The notes under the pieces are model-generated. The model did not search any database and was not told where the DNA came from. It saw nothing but the letters and a program-made list of their open reading frames with translations. The position numbers and the translations under genes are program-made. Shown in pieces: positions 43,311-50,857 of a stretch of 64,000 nt of DNA. The stretch is from Patiriisocius_A hiemis (GTDB lineage: Bacteria > Bacteroidota > Bacteroidia > Flavobacteriales > Flavobacteriaceae), in assembly GCF_031846325.1 (NCBI RefSeq), contig NZ_JAVRHZ010000001.1, positions 372,001-436,000 of the forward strand. Direction: 5' to 3'. How positions within the stretch are numbered: position 1 is the stretch's first letter; every line of letters starts with the position of its first letter.

Positions 43311-43874
43311 ATGAAAGTAATTTACATAACAATCATACTTTCTTTTTTTTTGAGTTGTTCTTCATCTCAAAAAGCAGTTAAGGAAACGAAATGTCCAAAA
43401 ATTTACAAGAATAAGTTTACGGAAATTTTAAATGAAAAGTATGTTGCTGTAAATGGTAAAGACACTACAAAAATTAATGAGGTTAGATATGAATGCGTTT
43501 TTTCTGCTTTATATACGCACAAAGTGATGTATGATAAATATGGGAAATGGGACAAAGTAATTTTTCCCAGTAACAGAAATCACCCAATACTAATGTGGAA
43601 TAATGTTGACCTCTTGTCAAACGGAAAAAAATATACTGTTTTGACAAACGGACTTGAGGAATGGAAACATATTTACGCATCTGTTATGATTTTAGATGAA
43701 AAGGAAAGAGACATTTTAACAGAACAAACTGAAGAAAAAATTGCTCTGACAAATTTCTTTGGTGAATTAATTAAAAACCACAATCCAAAAAACAAAGATT
43801 TTTATGAAGTCTATTGGAAAATGGTTGACCCAAAACGTTGGGAGCAAATTAAAGAATATCAAAAGAATGAATAA
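43311..43874 (+). CDS. lipoprotein, hypothetical (187 aa), cassette gene
   Basis: Signal with lipobox Cys16 (FFLSCSSSQ). The mature part carries NPILMWNNVDLLSNGKKYTVLTNGLEEWKHIYASVMILDEKERDIL, a mix of strands and helices with no family recognised. Starts 18 bases behind site G and ends eight bases before site H. Confidence 0.72.
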   Translation: MKVIYITIILSFFLSCSSSQKAVKETKCPKIYKNKFTEILNEKYVAVNGKDTTKINEVRYECVFSALYTHKVMYDKYGKWDKVIFPSNRNHPILMWNNVDLLSNGKKYTVLTNGLEEWKHIYASVMILDEKERDILTEQTEEKIALTNFFGELIKNHNPKNKDFYEVYWKMVDPKRWEQIKEYQKNE

Positions 43875-43879
43875 CCTTT

Positions 43880-44012
43880 GCTAACACCCGCTATAGTTAA
43901 TTGCTTCTAACTTTCCTCTCGGAAATTCATTCGTGTTTGCTAACTTTGGTTTACGTCGCAATGATACTCTCACACCATTCTGTACCGAAACAAAGCTAAG
44001 ACCGTAGTAACA
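43880..44012 (+). repeat. worn attC-like site H
   Basis: Left arm GCTAACACCCGCTATAGTTA (43880-43899) is clear; the right end CTAAGACCGTAGTAACAC (43997-44012) keeps AAGACCGT but has lost the GTTGTG box. Probably a site damaged by mutation. Confidence 0.45.
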
Positions 44013-44028
44013 CATTAGAGAACAAAAT

Positions 44029-44142
44029 TTGAGCCAACTAAAAAACTTCATAAACCCAATTACGGAGTTTTATACAAGTCCAAATGTGTATTCTAAAAAA
44101 TGGTATAATCCAGCAATTAATCGTTGGTATCTATTCTTATAA
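44029..44142 (+). pseudogene. short open frame, possible gene remnant
   Basis: A 37-codon frame from TTG 44029 (reads LSQLKNFINPITEFYTSP and ends NRWYLFL) within the 437-base stretch 43875-44311 that otherwise holds site H and an upstream control region. Amino-acid composition is protein-like, but it is too short to be a usual cassette gene; it may be the start of a truncated gene. Confidence 0.25.
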
Positions 44143-44218
44143 ATCTTTCAAAAATGAATTTAAATTAACAACTCAACGATACTTTAATGTATTTAGTTTT
44201 TAGTTCAGAAGCCTAATA

Positions 44219-44250
44219 ATTATCATTTTTAAATAAAAAATTATCGTTTT
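44219..44250 (+). promoter_or_regulatory. tandem direct repeats, possible operator
   Basis: ATTATCATTTT (44219-44229) and ATTATCGTTTT (44240-44250) are 21 bases apart, two helix turns. The second overlaps the place of the -33 element of the promoter at 44266. A candidate binding site for the XRE regulator coded downstream. Confidence 0.35.
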
Positions 44251-44265
44251 ACAATAATTTTATTT

Positions 44266-44273
44266 TATATTTG
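44266..44273 (+). promoter_or_regulatory. promoter -7 box of the zinc-ribbon/DUF2975/XRE unit
   Basis: TATATTTG, a match to TAnnTTTG, 38 bases before the first ATG of the unit. Confidence 0.5.
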
Positions 44274-44311
44274 TCTCCATTATAATAATCTCTATCTAAT
44301 AAAACGAACTT

Positions 44312-44515
44312 ATGTCAAACAATTTACAATCAAGAGAAATCATAATCAAAGGAAATAAATTAGAATGTAGTATATGCAAGCATGACAAATTCTTATTAAG
44401 AAAAACCTTGATGAATACACCAAAAATGACTTTTTTCAAGTTAGATTGGGCTAATAAGACGGCACAAAATTATATATGCAACAATTGTGGCTTTGTACAT
44501 TGGTTTATGAATTAA
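44312..44515 (+). CDS. small zinc-ribbon protein (67 aa)
   Basis: Cys19-x2-Cys22 and Cys56-x2-Cys59 form a likely zinc ribbon; both pairs sit in typical knuckles (LECSICKHDKF and YICNNCGFVHWF). Resembles small nucleic-acid-binding zinc-ribbon proteins found beside DUF2975. First gene of a three-gene unit, 12 bases before the next. Confidence 0.78.
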   Translation: MSNNLQSREIIIKGNKLECSICKHDKFLLRKTLMNTPKMTFFKLDWANKTAQNYICNNCGFVHWFMN

Positions 44516-44527
44516 TAACATACTATT

Positions 44528-45043
44528 ATGACAACTAAAAGGATACTTAAGATAATGTATATTATTACATGGATAATCTTTATTGGGCTTTCACTTAGGG
44601 CTGTTGGCACAGTACTAGCTTACATCATTAGTTTCGTGAATGAGGGAGCTGTTAAAGATCTATATAAAGAAATGAATTTACTAGTATACAAGCAGAATAG
44701 TATAACTCAATATACCATTATTGTTGGTTACAGGCTTATACAATTTAGCATACAAGCTTATATAGCATTTCTCGTAACAAAACTTTTGAGCAATTTAAAT
44801 ATTCAAAGGCCTTTTAATACTAATGCATTAAAACAAATGCAAAAAATAAGCTATTCCCTTTTATCGCTTTGGGCAATAGTTGTAATACATAATTTTCATG
44901 TAGGTTTTTTAGAAGCAAGTACAGGAATATCCGCAAAATTGCTTTCAAGTGAGTTTGTTTATATTGTAGGTATTGTATATGTTTTTTCATTACTCTTTAA
45001 AAGAGGAATAGAGCTACAATCTGAAAGTGATTTAACCATTTAA
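44528..45043 (+). CDS. DUF2975-family membrane protein
   Basis: 171 residues with four membrane helices (about 8-30, 60-85, 105-125, 140-160) and the RPFNTNALKQMQKISYSLL motif typical of the family. In many bacteria DUF2975 genes pair with a small XRE regulator (yoaS/yozG type), as here, three bases apart. Function unknown; possibly a membrane signal sensor. Confidence 0.87.
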   Translation: MTTKRILKIMYIITWIIFIGLSLRAVGTVLAYIISFVNEGAVKDLYKEMNLLVYKQNSITQYTIIVGYRLIQFSIQAYIAFLVTKLLSNLNIQRPFNTNALKQMQKISYSLLSLWAIVVIHNFHVGFLEASTGISAKLLSSEFVYIVGIVYVFSLLFKRGIELQSESDLTI

Positions 45044-45046
45044 ATT

Positions 45047-45253
45047 ATGCCTATAGTAGTTAACCTTGACGTCATGCTCGCAAAACGTAAAATGAAGAGC
45101 AAAGATTTAGCAGAGATCATTGGTATAACAACTGCAAATTTGTCCATATTAAAATCTGGAAAAGCCAAAGCTATTAGATTTTCTACTCTTGAGGCAATTT
45201 GCAGAGCGCTTGATTGTCAACCAGCAGATATTTTAGAATTTACAAATGAGTAA
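45047..45253 (+). CDS. XRE-family small DNA-binding regulator (YozG-like)
   Basis: 68 residues: one helix-turn-helix domain (LAKRKMKSKDLAEIIGITTANLSILKSGKAKAIRFSTLEAICRALDCQPADILEF). No extra domain. Partner of the DUF2975 gene; it probably represses or activates its own unit at the direct repeats upstream. Confidence 0.92.
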   Translation: MPIVVNLDVMLAKRKMKSKDLAEIIGITTANLSILKSGKAKAIRFSTLEAICRALDCQPADILEFTNE

Positions 45254-45262
45254 TATAGAATA

Positions 45263-45395
45263 TTAACTCTATAGTTAATTGGTTCTGTCTTTCATCTCGA
45301 AAAGTCCTCTTAATTTTATTATCTTTCGGTTACAGCGGAGAGAATCTTTGTAGATTACTCTGCAACGAAATCATAGCCGAGAAGGTAGGCAGTAA
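45263..45395 (+). repeat. worn attC-like site I
   Basis: Left end AACTCTATAGTTAATTGGTT (45266-45285) matches the left arm of site H, and the right part TCATAGCCGAGAAGG (near 45371-45385) matches the right arm of site D, but the GTTGTG box is gone. It lies directly behind the XRE stop, as expected for a cassette site. Confidence 0.45.
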
Positions 45396-45409
45396 TATAA
45401 TTTAAAGCG

Positions 45410-46087
45410 ATGCAACAGTACTCACTATCAATTTTATTCACATTAACAACTTTATTAAATATTCAATCACAAGAATATTTTGAAGGAGAAGTCCATTTTA
45501 AAACAACATACGAAACTCTCGTTGAAAGTGTTCCAAATGAATTACTAATTCAAGAGTTTGGTGATAGTTTGGTAGGCTATGTGCAGGAACACAGGTATAT
45601 AATGAAAAGTAATACAAGAGGAGCATCTGGAGAACAAACATTATTGATGCTAATGGATGAGAATTTAGTCTATTTTGTTCAAGAAAAATCCGATACAATT
45701 TATAGATACCCAATTAATCAAGTTAAGGAAGAGCTACTTGAAGTCCATAAAATTAAGGATGAAACAAAGGTTATTTTAGGAGATGTTTGTCCAGCTTTAG
45801 TTCTAAACACTAAAAATGTTGACCCTGAAAACCCTTTTACAGTTACTTTAGGAAAGTATTATTATAACCCTAAGTACAAATTAAACAAAGAGGCTTATAA
45901 AAATCATAAAAGCGGCCATTGGAATGCTTTTGTTAACGAAAGTGGGGCAATTAGTGTAAGAAATGAGGTTCGGCACGAGCCTATTTATAAGTCCGTGATG
46001 GAAGCCTATCTTATCTTACCTAAAGAAATACCAGATGAACTCTTTAACATTGATAGATATAATAAAATAATTGTTGACATTGAATAG
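45410..46087 (+). CDS. secreted hypothetical protein (225 aa)
   Basis: Signal peptide (about 1-20, LLNIQSQ) then a beta-rich mature part: FEGEVHFKTTYETL, YIMKSNTRGASGEQTLLMLMDENLVYFVQEKSDTIYRYPI, KVILGDVCPALVLNT. The pattern of short strands that wrap a ligand is that of GLPGLI/DUF4412-like periplasmic proteins. Function unknown. Fifteen bases behind site I. Confidence 0.75.
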   Translation: MQQYSLSILFTLTTLLNIQSQEYFEGEVHFKTTYETLVESVPNELLIQEFGDSLVGYVQEHRYIMKSNTRGASGEQTLLMLMDENLVYFVQEKSDTIYRYPINQVKEELLEVHKIKDETKVILGDVCPALVLNTKNVDPENPFTVTLGKYYYNPKYKLNKEAYKNHKSGHWNAFVNESGAISVRNEVRHEPIYKSVMEAYLILPKEIPDELFNIDRYNKIIVDIE

Positions 46088-46185
46088 ACTAATGTTAACT
46101 TCTGAAGCAAAACAAAGTACATGCTATTTTAAACTGTCACGAAACCAGACCTAAGCCTTGTAAGGGAATATTTAAGAGAAAACTA

Positions 46186-47274
46186 ATGAAGAATTTTATA
46201 ATTGCTCTACTATTAACAGCTTTCAATATAGCATTTAGCCAAGATAATCGAGTTGAGCAACCAATAAAAAACTTTGACAAGCTCTGGAATGAGTTTAACG
46301 ATAGATATGCCAATTTTGAGATAAAAAACATCAACTGGAACGAAATCTACAAAAAATATAGACCCTTAATAAATGAAAATACAACCAATGATAGCTTGTT
46401 TAAGGTTTGTAATAACATGCTACTTGAGCTAAAAGATGGCCATGTTAATTTAGTCCAATATGGAAAAAAAGACAGAGTAGTAAACAAAGCAGATGACGGT
46501 AGCCCATCTACATTTATTAAAAACTTTCCTCTCTCAAAAGAAGAAACCCCAAATATTCATCAATTACTTAAAACAGCCGACAAAACCCTTAAAGACAATG
46601 GTTTTCTCACAATTGGGGTTTCCAAAAAAGGTTCTATGGAATATGCCGTGTCAAAAGAGTATGGTTATTTAAGGGTTTTATCAATGGGCAATCTGTCTTT
46701 GAGTGACTACAGGAAACACTCTGATAATGCCGTTGAAGCTTTTAAAAATTTAAAAGGTATAATCATAGATGTTCGATTTAATGGGGGAGGTGATGATAAG
46801 GCTTCATTTGAAATTGCAAGTAGATTTACAGACAAAAAAAGGATTGGACACTATAAGAGAGAAAAAATAAAAGGTAGTTCGGACTTTAAAAAACTAAAAA
46901 CAAAATATTTAGAACCCTCTGGTGAAAAACAATTTGTCAAACCTATAGTAGTTTTAACAAGTGACCTAACTGCAAGTGCAGCAGAAGTTTTTACTATGAT
47001 AATGAAAGAATTACCATATGTTAGAGTCGTAGGAGATAATACTAATGGAATTTTCTCTGATATGTATAATTTTAAGTTGCCTAATGGATGGCTTGCTACT
47101 TTATCACACCAGCAATACTTTTCATCCAAAATGAAAAATTTTGAAGGCATAGGTATAGAACCTGATATAAAACTCTTAAATCAACCTCAAGATATTAATA
47201 ATGAGATTGACCCATTAATTGAAAAAGGAATAGCTGAATTAAAAAAAGCAGCCGCAAACAATGGCTATGAGTAG
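46186..47274 (+). CDS. S41-family peptidase (tricorn-core type), secreted
   Basis: 362 residues. Signal peptide (AFNIAFSQ), N-terminal helical part with LLELKDGHVNLVQYG, then the S41 core: IIDVRFNGGGDDKASFEIASRF, nucleophile Ser264 in TSDLTASAAEVF, and GDNTNGIFSDMYNFKLPNGW with EGIGIEPDI at the end. The Lys of CtpA-type proteases is absent, as in S41B. Last gene before the core resumes; whether it belongs to the array is unclear, since only a faint site precedes it. Confidence 0.88.
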   Translation: MKNFIIALLLTAFNIAFSQDNRVEQPIKNFDKLWNEFNDRYANFEIKNINWNEIYKKYRPLINENTTNDSLFKVCNNMLLELKDGHVNLVQYGKKDRVVNKADDGSPSTFIKNFPLSKEETPNIHQLLKTADKTLKDNGFLTIGVSKKGSMEYAVSKEYGYLRVLSMGNLSLSDYRKHSDNAVEAFKNLKGIIIDVRFNGGGDDKASFEIASRFTDKKRIGHYKREKIKGSSDFKKLKTKYLEPSGEKQFVKPIVVLTSDLTASAAEVFTMIMKELPYVRVVGDNTNGIFSDMYNFKLPNGWLATLSHQQYFSSKMKNFEGIGIEPDIKLLNQPQDINNEIDPLIEKGIAELKKAAANNGYE

Positions 47275-47317
47275 TTTTGCTATTGACAAAGATTTTGATG
47301 GTATATAAAAATTCTTA

Positions 47318-47899
47318 CTACCCATGAATCGTTTCTTTTTTACTTAAATCCTTCATCACTTCTGCCTCAAAGGCTAGTAGTTTTTTCCATTTGACATCTA
47401 CTTCTTCGCGGTCACCATATTTTCTTGCGAATCCTAAAAACATAGTGTAGTGATTAGCTTCACTTACCATTAATTTTCTATAAAATTCTGCCAATTTTTT
47501 ATCTTCTAATTCTTCACTTAACAACCTAAAGCGTTCACAGCTTCGGGCTTCTATTAAAGCAGCATACAGTAATCTATGGACTAGTTGGGTAGTTCTACTA
47601 CCTCCTTTGGGAAAGAACTTTGTAATCGCGATCACATAGTCATCTTTACGGTCTCGTCCCATGACCCAGCCACGCTCCGTAATTTTATCGTGAACCATTT
47701 TAAAGTGACTAATTTCTTCTTTTACCAAGCTAACCATTTCTTGTACCAGGTCTGTATATTCTGGAAAGGATACAATAAGAGAAATAGCAGTTGAGGCAGC
47801 CTTTTGCTCACAATACGCATGGTCTGTGAGTATTTCTTCTATATTTTTTTCAACAATATTTACCCATCGTGGGTCTGTAGGTAGTTGTAAGCCAAGCAT
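47318..47899 (-). CDS. miaE: tRNA-(ms2io6A)-hydroxylase (MiaE-type)
   Basis: 193 residues. Ferritin-like di-iron protein: helices carry the Glu and ExxH pairs (DHAYCEQKAASTAISL near 32-47; MVSLVKEEISHFKMVHD near 70-86; LIEARSCERFRLLSEEL; VSEANHYTMFLGFA). Hydroxylates ms2i6A37 in tRNA. The two AAAATTCCAA direct repeats upstream (near 47911 and 47931) have no known role. Marks the right core border of the accessory region. Confidence 0.92.
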   Translation of the reverse strand: MLGLQLPTDPRWVNIVEKNIEEILTDHAYCEQKAASTAISLIVSFPEYTDLVQEMVSLVKEEISHFKMVHDKITERGWVMGRDRKDDYVIAITKFFPKGGSRTTQLVHRLLYAALIEARSCERFRLLSEELEDKKLAEFYRKLMVSEANHYTMFLGFARKYGDREEVDVKWKKLLAFEAEVMKDLSKKETIHG

Positions 47900-48055
47900 A
47901 GTTTTAAAATTCCAAAATTAAATTATAAAATTCCAAGTATAAAGAACAAATTAAAAAGAACAAAGTAGTGAGAATTAATTTTCGCAACTTCATGTTTAAA
48001 ACTCAAAGCCCTTGTTATCTGATTACCAAATTAATTAATCAACTAATTTCCCAAC

Positions 48056-49921
48056 TTAAATATCCAAATCAAAATCTTTGCGGAGCTTCTCTATAGCTGG
48101 ATTTTTTTCTTTTAGCTTTTCAAATTTTTCTCTTGGGGTGTAAGCATACCTTTTTATTTCGGTTTCGTTTACCTCAATAGAAAGATCTACATCGTAGTTG
48201 TTTAGTTTTTTACGTAAAAACCCTAGTAATTCGTGCTTTGCGCGTTCTACTTCTACTTTAATAGTACTGTTTGGAAACTCAAGATGAATTAATGAGCCCT
48301 CCAACTTGGGTACACCCATAGAAAGGTGTGAGAGTAAGTTGTATTGTCCTTTTAACTCTACTTTTTTGGTATATTCATTCCAAGCAGTAATCATTTCTGG
48401 CTCAGTAAAAGTTTCCTTTGGTAAATTTTTCTGGTCGGGTTGTTGTGCAACTAACTCTCTTTGTAATTCTTGCTTTTTTTGAATACTCTTAATAGAAAGT
48501 GCTGAAACTTTTTTTGCGTTTCGCTCTGCAAGTATTTGCGGTCTTTCTATAACTCGCTTTGGTTTTTCTGGGTCTGTTGGAGTAGGGGGTTCCTGTTCTT
48601 TTTTCTCTTCGACTACTATTTTTGAAGTTGAGACACTTTTATTTGTTACAGCTTCATTAGTTGGGATATTCTCTTTTGGTTCTTCTTCAGCTAATTTTTT
48701 TGAAGTTGTTTCTACTATCTCTTGAGCTATTGTAGTAGTTTCTTCTGCTGCTTTTACTTCTTGAGAATTAGATGTATCATCTTTAGGAGTTGGCTCTGCT
48801 GCTTTTACTTGTGATGGCGGAATCACATATCGCTTACTCGTTACACTAGTCTTTTTTTTTTCAGGCTGTGCTGTAATAGAAGCTAGCTGCAAAAGACAAA
48901 GTTCTACCAGTAATCGTTGATTTCTACTAGTTTTGTATTGTAAATCGCAGGTATTAGCTATTTGTATGGCATCTAGTAAAAAGTCATATGGTGCTTTCTG
49001 AGATTGCTCAAAATACATTGTTTTTACTTGCTCTCCCACTTCTAGCAAACCTATGGTCTCCTGATTTTGACAAACTAATAAATCTCTAAAATGAGAAGCA
49101 AGCCCCATAATAAAGTGGTGTCCATCAAAACCTCTGGATAGTATTGTATTGTATGCTAGTAATACTTCAGGAATTTTATTTTCTAATAATAGCTGTGTGA
49201 CATTAAAATAATAGGTGTAGTCAAGCACATTAAGGTTTTCGGTAACTGCCTCTCTTGTTAAATTTTTTCCGGAAAAACTTACTACTCTATCAAAGATAGA
49301 AAGAGCGTCACGCAAGGCTCCATCTGCCTTTTGAGCAATAATATGTAAAGCGTCATCTTCTGCATCAATGTTTTCAGCTTTAGCAACTTCGGTTAGATGC
49401 CCTTTAATATCTTGTACGGTGATACGCCTAAAGTCAAAAATTTGGCAGCGAGACAAAATAGTTGGAATTATTTTGTGCTTTTCTGTAGTTGCCAAAATGA
49501 ATATGGCATGTTTAGGCGGTTCTTCTAATGTTTTTAAAAATGCATTAAAAGCAGCCGATGATAGCATGTGTACCTCATCAATAATATAAACTTTGTATTT
49601 ACCTACTTGTGGTGGGATGCGTACTTGGTCTATAAGATTACGTATATCATCTACAGAGTTATTGGATGCAGCATCTAGCTCAAAAATATTGAATGCAAAG
49701 TCTTCACCTTCTTTTTCGGTACCATCTTGGTTTATTTTTTTAGCAAGAATACGGGCACATGTAGTTTTTCCAACCCCTCTAGGTCCTGTAAATAATAGTG
49801 CTTGAGCAAGATGATTATTTGCTATGGCATTATCTAGAGTATTTGTAATGGCTTGCTGTCCTACTACATCTTTAAATGCTGTGGGTCTATACTTTCTAGC
49901 CGATACAATAAATTGTTCCAT
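48056..49921 (-). CDS. dnaX: DNA polymerase III subunit gamma/tau
   Basis: 621 residues. Clamp-loader AAA+ ATPase: Walker A GPRGVGKT (46-53), FELDAASNNSVDDIRNL, IDEVHMLSSAAFNAFLKTLEEPPKHA and the SRCQIFDFRR sensor. The four-Cys zinc loop usual after the ARILAKKIN stretch is missing, as the chain goes straight to DGTEKEGEDF. Residues about 350-480 are a charged, low-complexity linker, and the C-terminus (MITAWNEYTKKVELKGQ) is the tau-like domain of Flavobacteria. Confidence 0.95.
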   Translation of the reverse strand: MEQFIVSARKYRPTAFKDVVGQQAITNTLDNAIANNHLAQALLFTGPRGVGKTTCARILAKKINQDGTEKEGEDFAFNIFELDAASNNSVDDIRNLIDQVRIPPQVGKYKVYIIDEVHMLSSAAFNAFLKTLEEPPKHAIFILATTEKHKIIPTILSRCQIFDFRRITVQDIKGHLTEVAKAENIDAEDDALHIIAQKADGALRDALSIFDRVVSFSGKNLTREAVTENLNVLDYTYYFNVTQLLLENKIPEVLLAYNTILSRGFDGHHFIMGLASHFRDLLVCQNQETIGLLEVGEQVKTMYFEQSQKAPYDFLLDAIQIANTCDLQYKTSRNQRLLVELCLLQLASITAQPEKKKTSVTSKRYVIPPSQVKAAEPTPKDDTSNSQEVKAAEETTTIAQEIVETTSKKLAEEEPKENIPTNEAVTNKSVSTSKIVVEEKKEQEPPTPTDPEKPKRVIERPQILAERNAKKVSALSIKSIQKKQELQRELVAQQPDQKNLPKETFTEPEMITAWNEYTKKVELKGQYNLLSHLSMGVPKLEGSLIHLEFPNSTIKVEVERAKHELLGFLRKKLNNYDVDLSIEVNETEIKRYAYTPREKFEKLKEKNPAIEKLRKDFDLDI

Positions 49922-49929
49922 AGTAATAA

Positions 49930-49937
49930 CAAATATA
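49930..49937 (-). promoter_or_regulatory. dnaX promoter -7 box
   Basis: TATATTTG on the minus strand, only eight bases before the dnaX ATG; transcription starting from it would give an almost leaderless mRNA. Confidence 0.35.
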
Positions 49938-50002
49938 AAGATGTATGTAGTGTTATTAAAAAATTAGAGGTTGCTATTTTACGCTATTTATTAACATTAC
50001 CC

Positions 50003-50010
50003 TACTTTTG
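50003..50010 (+). promoter_or_regulatory. rnpB promoter -7 box (TACTTTTG)
   Basis: Match to TAnnTTTG, five bases before the 5' end of the RNase P RNA. Confidence 0.5.
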
Positions 50011-50015
50011 TCGTT

Positions 50016-50315
50016 GCAGGCCGCCTTATCGTTCCGCTTTTAGCGGAAAGGAAAGTCCGGACACCATAGGGAAGCATAATGGCTAACAGCCATCCTCCTT
50101 TTTTAGGAGCGGACTAGTGCAACAGAAAGGATGTACAGGTAATGCTGTAGTGAAATCAGGTAAACTCTATGCGGTGAAATGCCACGTAAACCTACGCTTA
50201 AGAGTGCCCGCTCAATGTAGGAGGGTAGGCAGATAGATTGTGCAAGTAATTGTACAACCAGATAAATGATAAGGGTTACACTAAGTGTAATACAGAATCC
50301 GGCTTATAGGCCTGC
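50016..50315 (+). ncRNA. rnpB: RNase P RNA component (class A)
   Basis: About 300 bases. The ends GCAGGCC (50016-50022) and GGCCTGC (50309-50315) form the P1 stem. The conserved core AGGAAAGTCCGGACACC (near 50049) and the 3' part ACAGAATCCGGCTTATA near 50292 are the P4 partners found in all bacterial RNase P RNAs. Cuts the 5' leader from pre-tRNAs. It lies convergent with rsmD; the T run of its terminator overlaps the rsmD stop region. Confidence 0.95.
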
Positions 50316-50320
50316 TTTTT

Positions 50321-50857
50321 TTAAGTTTTGAAAAAACTAAATACAGATCCACCATATCTTCTTGATTCTGTATAGTTTTTTATACTTGACAAATCATTGT
50401 GTTTAGTGTGCTCAATGATAATAAAACCACTTTCAGTTAAAAAGTCATTAGTAAACAATGTATCCACAAGGTCTTCAAGTTCTTTTTCTGAAAAATTATA
50501 GGGAGGGTCTGCAAAAATGATATCGTGTTTTCCTTTTGGTTTTTCAATATACTTTTTAACATCAGATTTTATAGTTTGAATGTCAAAATCTAGTTTTGAA
50601 GCAGTTTCAGAAATAAACTTAATGCAACCGTAATGTAAATCTACACAAGTGATATTTTTTGTGCCTCTTGAAGCAAATTCGTAGCTTATGTTACCCGTGC
50701 CAGCAAACAGTTCTAAAAGTGATACCTCAGGAAAATAAATTCGGTTATTTAAAATATTGAAAAGACCTTCTTTTGCAAAATCTGTTGTAGGACGTACCGG
50801 AAGGTTTTTAGGTGCAACTAATCGTTTTCCTTTATGTTCTCCAGAGATTATACGCAT
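50321..50857 (-). CDS. rsmD: 16S rRNA (guanine-966-N2)-methyltransferase
   Basis: 178 residues. MRIISGEHKGKRLVAPKNLPVRPTTDFAKEGLFNIL at the start, SAM-binding LLELFAGTGNISYEFASRG, and the catalytic DPPY in IIFADPPYNF define RsmD. Start overlaps the stop of the DUF3822 gene by one base. Confidence 0.95.
   Translation of the reverse strand: MRIISGEHKGKRLVAPKNLPVRPTTDFAKEGLFNILNNRIYFPEVSLLELFAGTGNISYEFASRGTKNITCVDLHYGCIKFISETASKLDFDIQTIKSDVKKYIEKPKGKHDIIFADPPYNFSEKELEDLVDTLFTNDFLTESGFIIIEHTKHNDLSSIKNYTESRRYGGSVFSFFKT

Larger units (their letters stand above)
37630..45395 (+). mobile_element. putative gene-cassette array with attC-like palindromic sites
   Basis: At least eight clear and two worn imperfect palindromes separate single genes or small gene groups, all on the + strand, between ribH and the S41/miaE genes. 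Left arms share ACAAC-AAT-GTATA; right arms share TATACNANACCGTTGTG. The right arm always carries more bases between the two paired boxes than the left, as in integron attC sites. Stop codons lie 0-25 bases before left arms. No integrase gene is visible. Genes here use CGA and CGG for Arg far more than the core genes. The function as mobile cassettes is inference from layout. Confidence 0.6.

Noticed and set aside
37630..47300. CRISPR array as explanation of the repeats
   Set aside because: The repeats are long imperfect palindromes that alternate with whole genes; there are no short regular spacers and no cas genes.
37570..47317. Prophage or transposon island
   Set aside because: No integrase, transposase, capsid or tail genes and no flanking tRNA; only the cassette sites recur.
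49853..50086. 77-residue frame across the dnaX start and rnpB
   Set aside because: It overlaps the antisense of dnaX and the conserved 5' part of RNase P RNA.
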